NCBI GenBank assembly: GCA_964608495.1
Contig: CAZSOQ010000041.1
Span: forward strand, 1-28,076
Direction: 5' to 3'
Source of the DNA: JAKORR01 sp964608495
Lineage (GTDB): Bacteria > Armatimonadota > Zipacnadia > Zipacnadales > FEN-943
DNA length: 28,076 nucleotides
Under the pieces are notes generated by a model. The model saw only the letters and a program-made list of their open reading frames with translations, did not search any database and was not told the DNA's origin. A program made the translations under genes and the position numbers. This document shows positions 16,331 to 24,358 of this stretch, piece by piece. Position 1 is the first letter of the stretch; each line of letters starts with the position of its first letter.

Positions 16331-17887
16331 ATGGACACGGATTCACAGCCGCGAGACCGCCGCCAGGTGTCTAGAGCCGGACTGCTGGCCAACTTCCTTA
16401 TGATGGCCGGGAGCGGCTATTTCGAGCTCTTCACCGGCCTGTTCCGCTCGATCCTCGTCATGAGGCTCCTCGGCCCCACGGGCAACGGGCTCGTGGGCGT
16501 GGTGCGCCTGCTCCAGCAGTATCTGTCCAACTCCCATCTCGGCGTCCTGCACGGCGTCACGAAGCATCTCCCCCGGGCGCTGGGCAACCACAGCGACGAG
16601 GCGGCGGAGGCCCTCGAGGACGTCGGCGCCACCTGGATCATCCTGACCGCCGGTATCTGCGCGGTCGGCATCCTGGTCGCCGCCTGCACCTTCCCGGACC
16701 TGGGTCACCAGACCCGCTGGGTCCTCGCCGTGGGGGCTTTGGTGTTCCTCTGCGGCCAGACCTACGAGCTCTACCGCACCATCGGCCGCGCCTGGCAGAC
16801 CTTCCGGCCTCTGGTCGTGGCCTCTGTCGTCTTCAGCCTCGCCCTGACCGCCTTCATGATCTTGGGCGCCTCCGCCGGCTGGGCCCTGGGCGCCGTGTAC
16901 GGCTGGCTGGGCGCTTCCGTCCTCGCCATCATCGCCCTTCACTTACGCATGCGCCTGCGCGTGCGCCTTCGTCTTGACTGGTCCGTGGTGCGCAGTCTGA
17001 TCGTGGCGGGCATCCCCCTGGCTGCCATGGCCTTCGCCGACACGCTGCTGCTGGCCCTCGACGGCACTCTCCTCCTCCACCGCGGCGCCACCACCTTCGG
17101 CCTGTACGCCGGCATCGCCATGCAGACGCGGCGCTACTTGTTCAACCTGGCCCGCTCGCTCACCTTCGTGCTCATGCCCCACCTGCTCGAGGAGTTCGCC
17201 CGCCACCGGAGCCTCGAACGCCTCCGAGCGACAGCCCTGCGCGCGGCCACCGGCGCCTCCTGCGCCGTTCCCTGTCTGAGCCTCGCCACGGCCATCCTCC
17301 TGCCCCCGGCGACGCAGACCTTTGTGCCCAAGTTCCTTCCCGCCGTCGAGGCCGGGCAGATCGTGGCCTTCGCGACGGCGCTCATGATCCTCCCGCTGGC
17401 CTTCAGTACCGTGCTCGTGGCCCTCGACGCCGAGTGGTACAGCGTGGCCGGCCAACTCCTCGGCGCCGCCGTAATCGGCGGACTGGCCTGGGGGCCCGCG
17501 GGGCGTGGGGACATGACGGGTGTGGCGCTGGCTTCCGCGGCGGGCGCCTGGGTCGTCTCCATCGCTGTGGGGTCGGTCGCCCTGGCCCACCTGGGTTTCA
17601 CCCTCACGCGCGTCGTCCGGACCATCGTCGGCCTCCAGGTACCCATAGCCCTCTCCGTGGTCCTCTTCTGGGTCGCGAACTCCGCCGCGGACCTGCTCAC
17701 CCAGACTCACGCCTCGACGTGGCCAGGATGCGCAGTGCGTCTCCTCTTCGCGACCCTTCTGGCTCTCCCGGTGCTGTGGTGCGCCGACCGGCGCTACGAC
17801 ATCGCCGGGCGCAGCATCCAGGCGCTCCTCGCGATGCGCCGCACGCCAGACACCGGCGACGAGACCCATGCAGACGAAGGGCTCTAG
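16331..17887 (+). CDS. Polysaccharide flippase (Wzx/MOP superfamily)
   Basis: A predicted 518-residue integral membrane protein with about 12-14 hydrophobic helices over its length. The N-terminus (FELFTGLFRSILVMRLLGPT-GNGLVGVVRLLQQYL) has the layout of lipid-linked oligosaccharide flippases: first helix, conserved LGP turn, then a helix starting GL-G. Such proteins move undecaprenyl-linked glycan units across the inner membrane. No glycosyltransferases are in the window, so the glycan is unknown. Its 3' end overlaps the next gene by 20 bases, indicating an operon. No good Shine-Dalgarno precedes the ATG. It could be a teichoic-acid-type or lipid-II-type flippase relative, but the general MOP assignment is good. 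Confidence 0.82.
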   Translation: MDTDSQPRDRRQVSRAGLLANFLMMAGSGYFELFTGLFRSILVMRLLGPTGNGLVGVVRLLQQYLSNSHLGVLHGVTKHLPRALGNHSDEAAEALEDVGATWIILTAGICAVGILVAACTFPDLGHQTRWVLAVGALVFLCGQTYELYRTIGRAWQTFRPLVVASVVFSLALTAFMILGASAGWALGAVYGWLGASVLAIIALHLRMRLRVRLRLDWSVVRSLIVAGIPLAAMAFADTLLLALDGTLLLHRGATTFGLYAGIAMQTRRYLFNLARSLTFVLMPHLLEEFARHRSLERLRATALRAATGASCAVPCLSLATAILLPPATQTFVPKFLPAVEAGQIVAFATALMILPLAFSTVLVALDAEWYSVAGQLLGAAVIGGLAWGPAGRGDMTGVALASAAGAWVVSIAVGSVALAHLGFTLTRVVRTIVGLQVPIALSVVLFWVANSAADLLTQTHASTWPGCAVRLLFATLLALPVLWCADRRYDIAGRSIQALLAMRRTPDTGDETHADEGL

Positions 17888-19976
17888 CCGCGGACTTGCC
17901 GCTTCGCCGTGGCCCGCCGTTGCGGCCGCAGTGGTCCTTGGTGGCGCCTCGCCTGTCCTCTCCAAGTACCTGCTGCGCGGCCTCACGCTCGAGAGTCTGC
18001 TCGTCTGGCGCTATGCGCTCAGCCTCATCGTCCTTCTCCCCCTCGTGAAGTGGAGCTCGGCCCCGACGGCCGCCTCCACCTCCTCCGAGGACCGTGCCCG
18101 CGGGCCCAGCCCCGTCACCTACCTCGCCCTCGCCTGCGTGGCCATCCTCGGCTCCGGCGTCGGGGCCGTGCTCTTCACCTCGTCTCTCCAGTACGCTCCC
18201 GCCGCCGTGAGCAACGCGCTGTCCAAGACCGGCCCGCTCTTCGTCGCCTTCCTGGCGCACCTGCTGCTGAACGAGTCCGTCTCCCCGGGCACGGTGGGCC
18301 TGCTCGTCGCCATGCTGCTGGCCGCGGGCCTGCTCGGGGCCGGTGAGGCCACTCACCCGCTGACAGCGGCTCCCATCCCCCTCCTGGGCGCCGGGCTCGC
18401 AGCCGCGGCCGGTCTCAGCCGGGCCGTTGCCGAGGTGGCCGCCAAGTCCTCGCTGGCTGTCTGGCCCGCGGCCAACGTCGCCGCCGCTCGGTTCCTTGGC
18501 GGCGCGGCGCTCGCCGCCGCCCTGGGCCTGTTCAGGCCAGGTACGCTAAGCGACACGCCGGCCAGCGCTCACGAGTGGCTGGCCCTGCTCACCCTCGCCT
18601 GGCTCTGCACCGCGCTCCCTGTCGCCCTCTACTACTGGGGTGTGGCCCGTCTCCCCGTCCACATCGCCACGGGCGTCCGCACGTCCGGCGCCGTCGTCAC
18701 CGCTGTCATCTCCTGGGCCGCCCTGGGCGAGGGCCTCAACGTCTTGCACCTGCTCGGCATCGCCGCCCTCCTCCTGGCCGCCTATGCCATGGCTTCGCTT
18801 CCCCTCCAGGCCCGCGCGCCCGTACGGAGGCGCCGCGGCCCCGTTCGCGCCATGCTCCAGCTCGTCACCGTCGTCGTCGCCGGCAGCGTGCTGCTCACCG
18901 GCCTGCTGCAGGCCTGGCAGCTCCAGGCCTTGATGCAGCGGCAGGTCCAGGCCACCCTCGGCCGCACCGCGGCCATCGTCGGCGAGGTCGTCGGCCTGGG
19001 CGACAACATGCCCCACGCCGCGCTGCGCAGCTTCGTCCAGCGCGTGGTCAGCGAGCAGATCAGCACTCCCGGCTATACGGCCGAGTTCGTGTACATCGTG
19101 GTGGCCGACGCCGCCGGTGCGCCCCTGGCCTGGGCCTTCCGCGAGGGCGACGCCTGGGGCGCGACCCCCGCGCGCGAGAAGGCGCGGGCCCTGGCCCGGC
19201 AGGGGCCCGCCGCGCTGGGCAGGCTCGACCTCCTGCCCGCTCACGTCGCCGTGTCCTGTGACGGACGCCCGGTCGGCGACCTGTACATCGGCTACCGGGC
19301 CAGCATCGCCTGGTGGCCCCTCTTGGCGGTGCTCGCCCGCACGGGCGCGTTGGCCGCCGTACTTGCCCTGGTCGCCGCCGCGGCTGTATCGGGCATCGTG
19401 CGCAGCGCCCTGGGCCCTCTCGCCGCGGTGGCGGCCCACCTGCGCGAGCAGGCCGAGAGCGCCGCTTCCGGCGGCCAGGACGCCCCCGCCTCGTCCGCCG
19501 GGCTCGCCGCTGAAGTGGTCGGCGACTGGCTGCGCTCCGGCGTGGTTGTGCTACCCTATGATGAGCGTCCCAGGATCGTGGCCTGCGCCCGAGCGCCTGA
19601 CGACCCGGCCGATTGGCTCGCAACCGCGGTGGCGAACCTGGCGGAGAGCGAGGGGCGGATTGTCGGCGCGGCCCGAGGCTGGCTGGCCGTGGCCTGGGGG
19701 GCCGAGGAACTGGAGGTGGACGACCCTACCTGGGCCTACCTGTGGTCGCTGGCTCTGCCCGCGGGGCCCCGGGTGCTCACGCTCGTCGAGGGGGACTGGG
19801 CCGGGCTCCTCGATGACCTGGCGAAGGCCGAGGCGTACCTGGGCGTGCCGGGCGCGACCCCGGAGGGTAACGTGATCCTTGCTACGCCCGCCTACGCCGA
19901 CCTGGCCGGCGAGCACATCGAGATGCGACGCGCCGCGGAGGACCTGTACGAGGTGAGACAGGAGCTGGCTCAATGA
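17868..19976 (+). CDS. EamA transporter fused to sensor/HAMP-like region and possible degenerate cyclase
   Basis: A predicted 702-residue chimera. Residues 1-310 form a full ten-helix DMT transporter with two EamA repeats (ALSKTGPLFVAFLAHLLLNE; TSGAVVTAVISWAALGEGLN). After a basic joint (APVRRRRGPVRAM) come a helix (329-355), an extracytoplasmic stretch with a CACHE-like strand (FVYIVVADAAGAPLAWAFRE), a second helix (about 479-510) and a HAMP-like amphipathic segment (about 510-540). Residues 555-702 vaguely follow class III cyclase order: GVVVLPYDERPRIVACA, LAESEGRIVGAARGWLAVAW, and VILATPAYADLAGEHI, but the metal-binding Asp positions are not evident. It overlaps the flippase gene by 20 bases and the next gene by ATGA. 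The transporter part is firm, the sensor part fair, the cyclase part tentative. Confidence 0.72.
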   Translation: MQTKGSSRGLAASPWPAVAAAVVLGGASPVLSKYLLRGLTLESLLVWRYALSLIVLLPLVKWSSAPTAASTSSEDRARGPSPVTYLALACVAILGSGVGAVLFTSSLQYAPAAVSNALSKTGPLFVAFLAHLLLNESVSPGTVGLLVAMLLAAGLLGAGEATHPLTAAPIPLLGAGLAAAAGLSRAVAEVAAKSSLAVWPAANVAAARFLGGAALAAALGLFRPGTLSDTPASAHEWLALLTLAWLCTALPVALYYWGVARLPVHIATGVRTSGAVVTAVISWAALGEGLNVLHLLGIAALLLAAYAMASLPLQARAPVRRRRGPVRAMLQLVTVVVAGSVLLTGLLQAWQLQALMQRQVQATLGRTAAIVGEVVGLGDNMPHAALRSFVQRVVSEQISTPGYTAEFVYIVVADAAGAPLAWAFREGDAWGATPAREKARALARQGPAALGRLDLLPAHVAVSCDGRPVGDLYIGYRASIAWWPLLAVLARTGALAAVLALVAAAAVSGIVRSALGPLAAVAAHLREQAESAASGGQDAPASSAGLAAEVVGDWLRSGVVVLPYDERPRIVACARAPDDPADWLATAVANLAESEGRIVGAARGWLAVAWGAEELEVDDPTWAYLWSLALPAGPRVLTLVEGDWAGLLDDLAKAEAYLGVPGATPEGNVILATPAYADLAGEHIEMRRAAEDLYEVRQELAQ

Positions 19977-21130
19977 CGCGCGGCCGAGACGCCCGGCGCC
20001 AGGACCTCGGCGCCGCTTCGCCCCCGGGGAAGCGGATGGTGATGTCGGGCCCGCCGCCCGGCCGCCTGTTCGGGTTGGCGCACCTGGTGCTCGGGGCGCT
20101 TGCCGGCGTCCTGCTCCTTGCCGGGTGCCCCTCGACCTCGCCCATCGAGGTCACCGTGTCCTCGGGCCAGACCAACCGGCCCACCACGACCGAGGAGATC
20201 CTGGCCCAGGCCAAGCGCGAGGGCGAGGTGAACTGGTACACGTCCCTCACCGGCGAGGACGCCCGCAAGATCGCCGACAGCTTCATGGCCCAGTACCCCT
20301 TCCTCAACTGCCGCGTGGTCCGGTCGGGTACCTTCGAGATCGTGCGCCGCGTGCAGACGGAGATAAGCCGCGGCGAGGTCGAGGCGGATGTTCTCCATGT
20401 GCTCGACCCGGGCGGCTTCGTCACGCTCCAGCAGGCCGGGCATCTCTACCGCTACCAGTCCAGTCAGGCCAAGTACCTGGCGTCTGAGATGCGCTCGACG
20501 GACTACTGGTATGCCTGCCGGGCGGTGGCGACGGCGATGGCCGTGCGCAAGGGCTCGAAGCTGCGGCCCCGGAAGTGGTCCGAAGTCCCCAGCCTGCCCG
20601 CCGACGTGCGCGTAGGGATCAAGGACGCCGAGACCAGCGGCTCGGCCTATGTGACCTACTACCTCATCCGCGAGAAGTACGGCTGCTTCTTCTGGCAGGA
20701 GGTCGAGCGCCGCCACCCCAGGGTCTACCGCAGCGAGGACGAGATGCTGGCCGCGCTGGGGCGAGGCGAGGTGGACCTGCTCGTGGGCGTCATGGCCAAC
20801 AGCCTGGTCGCCGACTCGGGCGCCGAGATCCTGTGGCCCGCCGATGGTGCGCCGATGGTCCTCGGGCCGGTGGGCATCCTGGCCGGAGCCCCTCACCCCA
20901 ACGCCGCCAAGCTCTTCGTGGACTTCCTCCTCTCGCACACCGGCCAGGGGCTTATCCGCGATGTCACCGGCGCCTATCCCGCGCGGCCGGGCCTCGGGCC
21001 GCCGCGCGGCCTGCCCCCCTTCGGCGAGATAGCCCTCCTTCGTCCCACGGCTCCCTGGGATCTGTACACCGAGCTGAGGGACTACCTCCAGGCGGAGTTC
21101 AACGAGATCTTCCGTCCGTCCTCCGAGTGA
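19973..21130 (+). CDS. Iron(III)-type ABC solute-binding lipoprotein
   Basis: A predicted 385-residue lipoprotein with an unusually long basic N-terminus and the lipobox VLLLAGC. The mature part fits the AfuA/FbpA/FutA-like group: ILAQAKREGEVNWYTSLTGE at the start, ADVLHVLDPGGFVTLQQAGH, DYWYACRAVATAMAVRKGS, ETSGSAYVTYYLIREKYG, VGVMANSLVADSGAEILWP, and HPNAAKLFVDFLLSHTGQ. Members bind ferric iron, but also thiamine, phosphonates or sulfonates, so the ligand is open. The ATG at 19973 overlaps the chimera stop and has AGGAG eight bases upstream, supporting translational coupling; later ATGs at 20036 and 20042 would give a shorter leader. No permease or ATPase follows, which suggests it feeds the upstream sensor or transporter. 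Confidence 0.85.
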   Translation: MTRGRDARRQDLGAASPPGKRMVMSGPPPGRLFGLAHLVLGALAGVLLLAGCPSTSPIEVTVSSGQTNRPTTTEEILAQAKREGEVNWYTSLTGEDARKIADSFMAQYPFLNCRVVRSGTFEIVRRVQTEISRGEVEADVLHVLDPGGFVTLQQAGHLYRYQSSQAKYLASEMRSTDYWYACRAVATAMAVRKGSKLRPRKWSEVPSLPADVRVGIKDAETSGSAYVTYYLIREKYGCFFWQEVERRHPRVYRSEDEMLAALGRGEVDLLVGVMANSLVADSGAEILWPADGAPMVLGPVGILAGAPHPNAAKLFVDFLLSHTGQGLIRDVTGAYPARPGLGPPRGLPPFGEIALLRPTAPWDLYTELRDYLQAEFNEIFRPSSE

Positions 21131-21177
21131 TGGTGGCGCACGCGGCTGGCCTTCCTGCTTCCCCGCGCGGCCCCCAT

Positions 21178-21281
21178 GTAGGAGCGGGCGGTGCCGGCGA
21201 CCCGGAGTACCGCGAGGTCGCCTCGCGACCGCCAGGCTGCTCCGCAGCCTCACCGTGTCGCCAGCAGGAGCTGGCTCCTAC
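21178..21281. repeat. REP doublet-like inverted repeat (REPIN/BIME-like)
   Basis: Two arms, 21178-21201 and 21257-21281, are imperfect inverted copies sharing GTAGGAGC at the outer end and GGCGAC at the inner end. Each arm can form its own hairpin; the right one is perfect (GCCAGC AGGA GCTGGC), the left has one mismatch. A GTAG head followed by a hairpin is the known layout of REP elements moved by RAYT transposases. Between the arms are two further tight hairpins: CGCGAGG-TCG-CCTCGCG (21211-21227) and AGGCTGC-TCC-GCAGCCT (21234-21250). It fills the 248-base gap before priA. No second copy and no RAYT gene are in the window. Confidence 0.6.
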
Positions 21282-21378
21282 CTTAACACCGGCTCCCTGC
21301 GCCAGCCGGCGCCCCCGAACGCAGAGCGCAGCGCCAGGTTGACGACGCCGGCGCGATGGGCCATCCTTCGAGACGAGC

Positions 21379-23852
21379 ATGACCGAGCCACACCCCCCCA
21401 GTAAGCTATACGCTCAGGTCGCGGTCGAGGCCGGCGGGGGCGCCGGCGCGAAGGTCTACACCTATCTGATCCCCGAGGCCCTGCGCGACCGCGTGCGTCC
21501 CGGCGCGCACGTTCTGGTGCCCTTCGGCCCGAGGCGGCTGCCAGGCTACGTGGTCGCCCTGACGCCCACCGCGCCGCCCGTGAAGCTCAAGCCCATCGCC
21601 AGGCTCCTATCCGAGGAGCCCGTGGCCGAGGCCGACACCGTGGGCCTGGCTGAGTGGCTAGCGGCTCAGTGGCGCGCTCCCCTGGCCGACTGCCTGCGCC
21701 TGTTTCTCGCCCCGGGCGGTCAGCGCAAGGCTGCCGAGCGTTTCATGCTGGAGGCCGCAAAGCAGCCCTGGGGCGAATCGCTCGACGCCCTCGGCCGAGC
21801 GCCGCGCCAGCGCGTCGTCGCCGAGGCCCTGTCAGCCCTCGGCGGCGAGGCCACGCTTCGCGCGCTGCTCAAGCACCTGCGCGAGGGCACGTGGCGCGAT
21901 GCCAGCGCCGACCGCGTCCGCTCGGCCCTTCGCGCCCTCGAGCAGGCCGGTATCGTCCGCATCGAGCGCGACGTCAAGCCCCCGGCAGTCCGCCCCCTCC
22001 AGCGCAAGCAGGTCGGGCTGGCGGACGCCGAGGTCGCCTCCCGTGCGCTGGACGAGCTGCGAACGACCGCGCCGCGGCAGGCGCTGGTGCTGCAGGCCCT
22101 GCTCGCCGCCTTCCCGCGCCCCGTCCTGGCCGGGGAGCTGTCGCCCTCGGCGGTCAACGGCCTGAAGCGGCGGGGCCTGGTCACCGTCGAGGATGCCGTA
22201 CAGCAGCGACGGCCCGATGCCGGCCTCGACGAGGCCGGCGACTTCCTCACTCCCCTACCTCCCCAGCGCGCCCCCATTCAGCGCGTGGCCGCGGCCCTGC
22301 GCGAGGGGCGGTTCACCCCGATCCTCCTGCACGGCGTGACCGGCAGCGGCAAGACGGAGGTCTACCTGCACTGCCTGCGCGAGACCCTCCGGGCCGGGCG
22401 CAACGCCATCGTGCTCGTGCCCGAGATCTCGCTAACGCCCCAGATTCTTGGGCGCATCGCGGCGCGCTTCGGCAGTCAGGTGGCGGTGCTGCACAGCGCC
22501 CTGTCGCAGGGCGAGCGCTTTGACGAGTGGCAGCGCCTCCGGCGCGGTGAGGCCAGGATAGCCGTGGGGCCGCGCTCTGCGCTCTTCGCGCCCCTGCTGC
22601 GGGTGGGCCTCATCGTCATGGACGAGGAGCACGAGCCGGCCTACAAGCAGGACGCCGTGCCTCGCTACCACAGCCGCACCGTGGCCTGGGAGCTGGCCCG
22701 CAGGCATGGCGCCGTCCTGATGCTGGGTAGCGCCACGCCCGACGTCGCCACCTACTACCGCGCCACCCAGGGCGAGATGGAGCTCTTCGAGCTGCCCGAG
22801 CGCGTGGACTCCCGTCCCCTGCCCGAGGTCCACATCGTGGATCTGGCCAGGGACGTGTTCATCGGCGAGGGACGCACCTTCAGTGAGCCCCTCGCCGCCG
22901 CCATGGAGGACGTCCTGTCGCGCGGCGAGCAGGTCATCCTTTTCCTCAACCGTCGCGGCTTCTCCACGTACGTCGCCTGTCGCGACTGCGGCTGGCGTCT
23001 GGAGTGCCCGCACTGCGGCGTCTCTCTCACCTACCACCATCGCACCCGGCGCGTGCTCTGCCACTACTGCGGTCACGAACGAGCCATGCCGGAGCGCTGC
23101 GACAGTTGCCGATCGGACGACATCGGCTTCCTGGGCCTGGGCACCGAGCGCGTCGCCGAGCAGCTTCAGCGGCGGTTCCCCGAGGTCCGCCTGGCGCGGA
23201 TGGACCGAGACACGGTTCGGCGCAAGGGCGCCCACACGGAGATCCTGGCCGCCTTTGCCCGGGGCGAGGTGCAGGTGCTCGTGGGCACGCAGATGGTGGC
23301 GAAGGGCCTGGACTTCCCGGGCGTGACGCTGGTGGGGGTGGTGAACGCCGATGTGGGGCTGGCCTGGCCCGACTTCCGCGCCGTGGAGCGCACCTTCCAG
23401 TTGCTCACCCAGGTCGCGGGGCGGGCGGGCCGCGCCGACAAGCCCGGCCTGGTCATCGTCCAGACCTACCGCCCGGACCATCCCTCCATCGTGGCCGCGG
23501 CCCGGCACGACTACGCAGCCTTCTACGTCCACGAGATCGCGGCCCGCGAGCGCCTACTATGGCCCCCCTTTGCCCACCTGGCCAGGCTCGTCCTTACCCA
23601 CGAGGACCAGGCCAAGTCGCACGCCGCCGCCCAGACCGTCGAGCTCGCGCTGATCGGCATGGGTGTAACGAAGGGTGCGGGTGAGGTACACTATCTGGGG
23701 CCAGCGCCCGCGCCGCTGGAGCGGCTGCGCGGCCAGTGGCGGCATCATCTCGTGCTGCGGTCGCCGCAGCGCGATGCCCTCCTGGCCGCCCTGGATGAGC
23801 TCCTGGCCAGGACGGAGGTCCAGCAGGTGGCGCCCACCGTGGACCTGGACCC
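21379..23852 (+). CDS. priA: Primosomal protein N' (PriA helicase), C-terminus cut by gap
   Basis: A 3'-5' DNA helicase that reloads the replisome at stalled forks. The visible 824 residues hold the N-terminal DNA-binding domain (VYTYLIPEALRDRVRPGAHV, VPFGPRRLPGYVV), Walker A GVTGSGKT (319-326), DEEH (415-418), GSATPD, and eight zinc cysteines at C534, C537, C543, C546, C561, C564, C574 and C577. The helicase C-terminal motifs ILVGTQMVAKGLDFP-like (VLVGTQMVAKGLDFPGVTLV) and TQVAGRAGRAD follow. The frame reaches APTVDLDP just before the N-run, which is where PriA proteins normally end, so only a few residues are missing. A simple conceptual translation runs on into the deformylase; that fusion is an artefact of the gap. 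Confidence 0.95.
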
Positions 23853-23952
23853 NNNNNNNNNNNNNNNNNNNNNNNNNNNNNNNNNNNNNNNNNNNNNNNN
23901 NNNNNNNNNNNNNNNNNNNNNNNNNNNNNNNNNNNNNNNNNNNNNNNNNNNN
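23853..23952. other. Assembly gap of 100 N
   Basis: Exactly 100 undetermined bases, the conventional size for a gap of unknown length. It separates the end of priA from the middle of def. A complete deformylase would need roughly 60-90 more N-terminal residues, so the true distance is probably greater than 100 bases. Confidence 0.98.
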
Positions 23953-24276
23953 TCGCGCGAGGGCTGCCTCAGCCTGCCCACGCTCTACGGCGACGTGCCC
24001 CGTGCCAGGCAGGTGGTCGTGCGCGCGGTGACCGTCGCGGGCGATGAGATCGAGATCCACGCTGAGGGCCTGATGGCTCGCATCCTCCAGCACGAGCTGG
24101 ATCACCTCGACGGCACCGTGTTCCTCGACCGCGCCGACCCCGATACCCTGGTGTGGCTGGTGCCCGACGAGGATGAGAAGTCCGGCCATCGCGAGGACCC
24201 CACGACCGTCGAGCAAGCCCTAGCGCGCTTCGAGCGGCTGGCCCACAAGCGCGCGAGCCGGGGTGAGCAGGACTGA
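23953..24276 (+). CDS. def: Peptide deformylase, C-terminal part
   Basis: Removes the N-formyl group from nascent proteins. The visible 107 residues begin at the second metal motif EGCLS (metal-binding Cys) and include the third, QHELDHLDG, whose two His bind the metal and whose Glu is catalytic. The first motif (GxGLAAxQ) must lie in or beyond the 100-N gap. The C-terminal extension after FLDRADPDTLVWLV is acidic, then basic, which is common in this family. It is followed by fmt after 82 bases; priA-def-fmt is a widespread bacterial gene order. The frame matching priA across the gap is a coincidence of the arbitrary gap length. Confidence 0.93.
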   Translation, partial: SREGCLSLPTLYGDVPRARQVVVRAVTVAGDEIEIHAEGLMARILQHELDHLDGTVFLDRADPDTLVWLVPDEDEKSGHREDPTTVEQALARFERLAHKRASRGEQD

Positions 24277-24297
24277 CACAGGTCTCGGCGCGGAGGG

Positions 24298-24329
24298 CCC
24301 CACCGTCCCCCGTGCGGCGGGGACGGGGG
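24298..24329 (+). other. Strong hairpin between def and fmt
   Basis: CCGTCCCC (24303-24310) pairs perfectly with GGGGACGG (24319-24326) around an 8-base loop; with A24302 bulged the stem continues by C24299-24301 with G24327-24329. No T-tract follows, so it is not a standard intrinsic terminator. It could attenuate, or mark an RNA processing point, ahead of fmt. Confidence 0.45.
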
Positions 24330-24358
24330 ATGGCTTTCCCCCTGGGCGGTCGGAATCA

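Noticed and set aside
23853..23952. A genuine PriA-deformylase fusion protein
   Set aside because: The joint is undetermined sequence of conventional length, and both families show normal boundaries around it.
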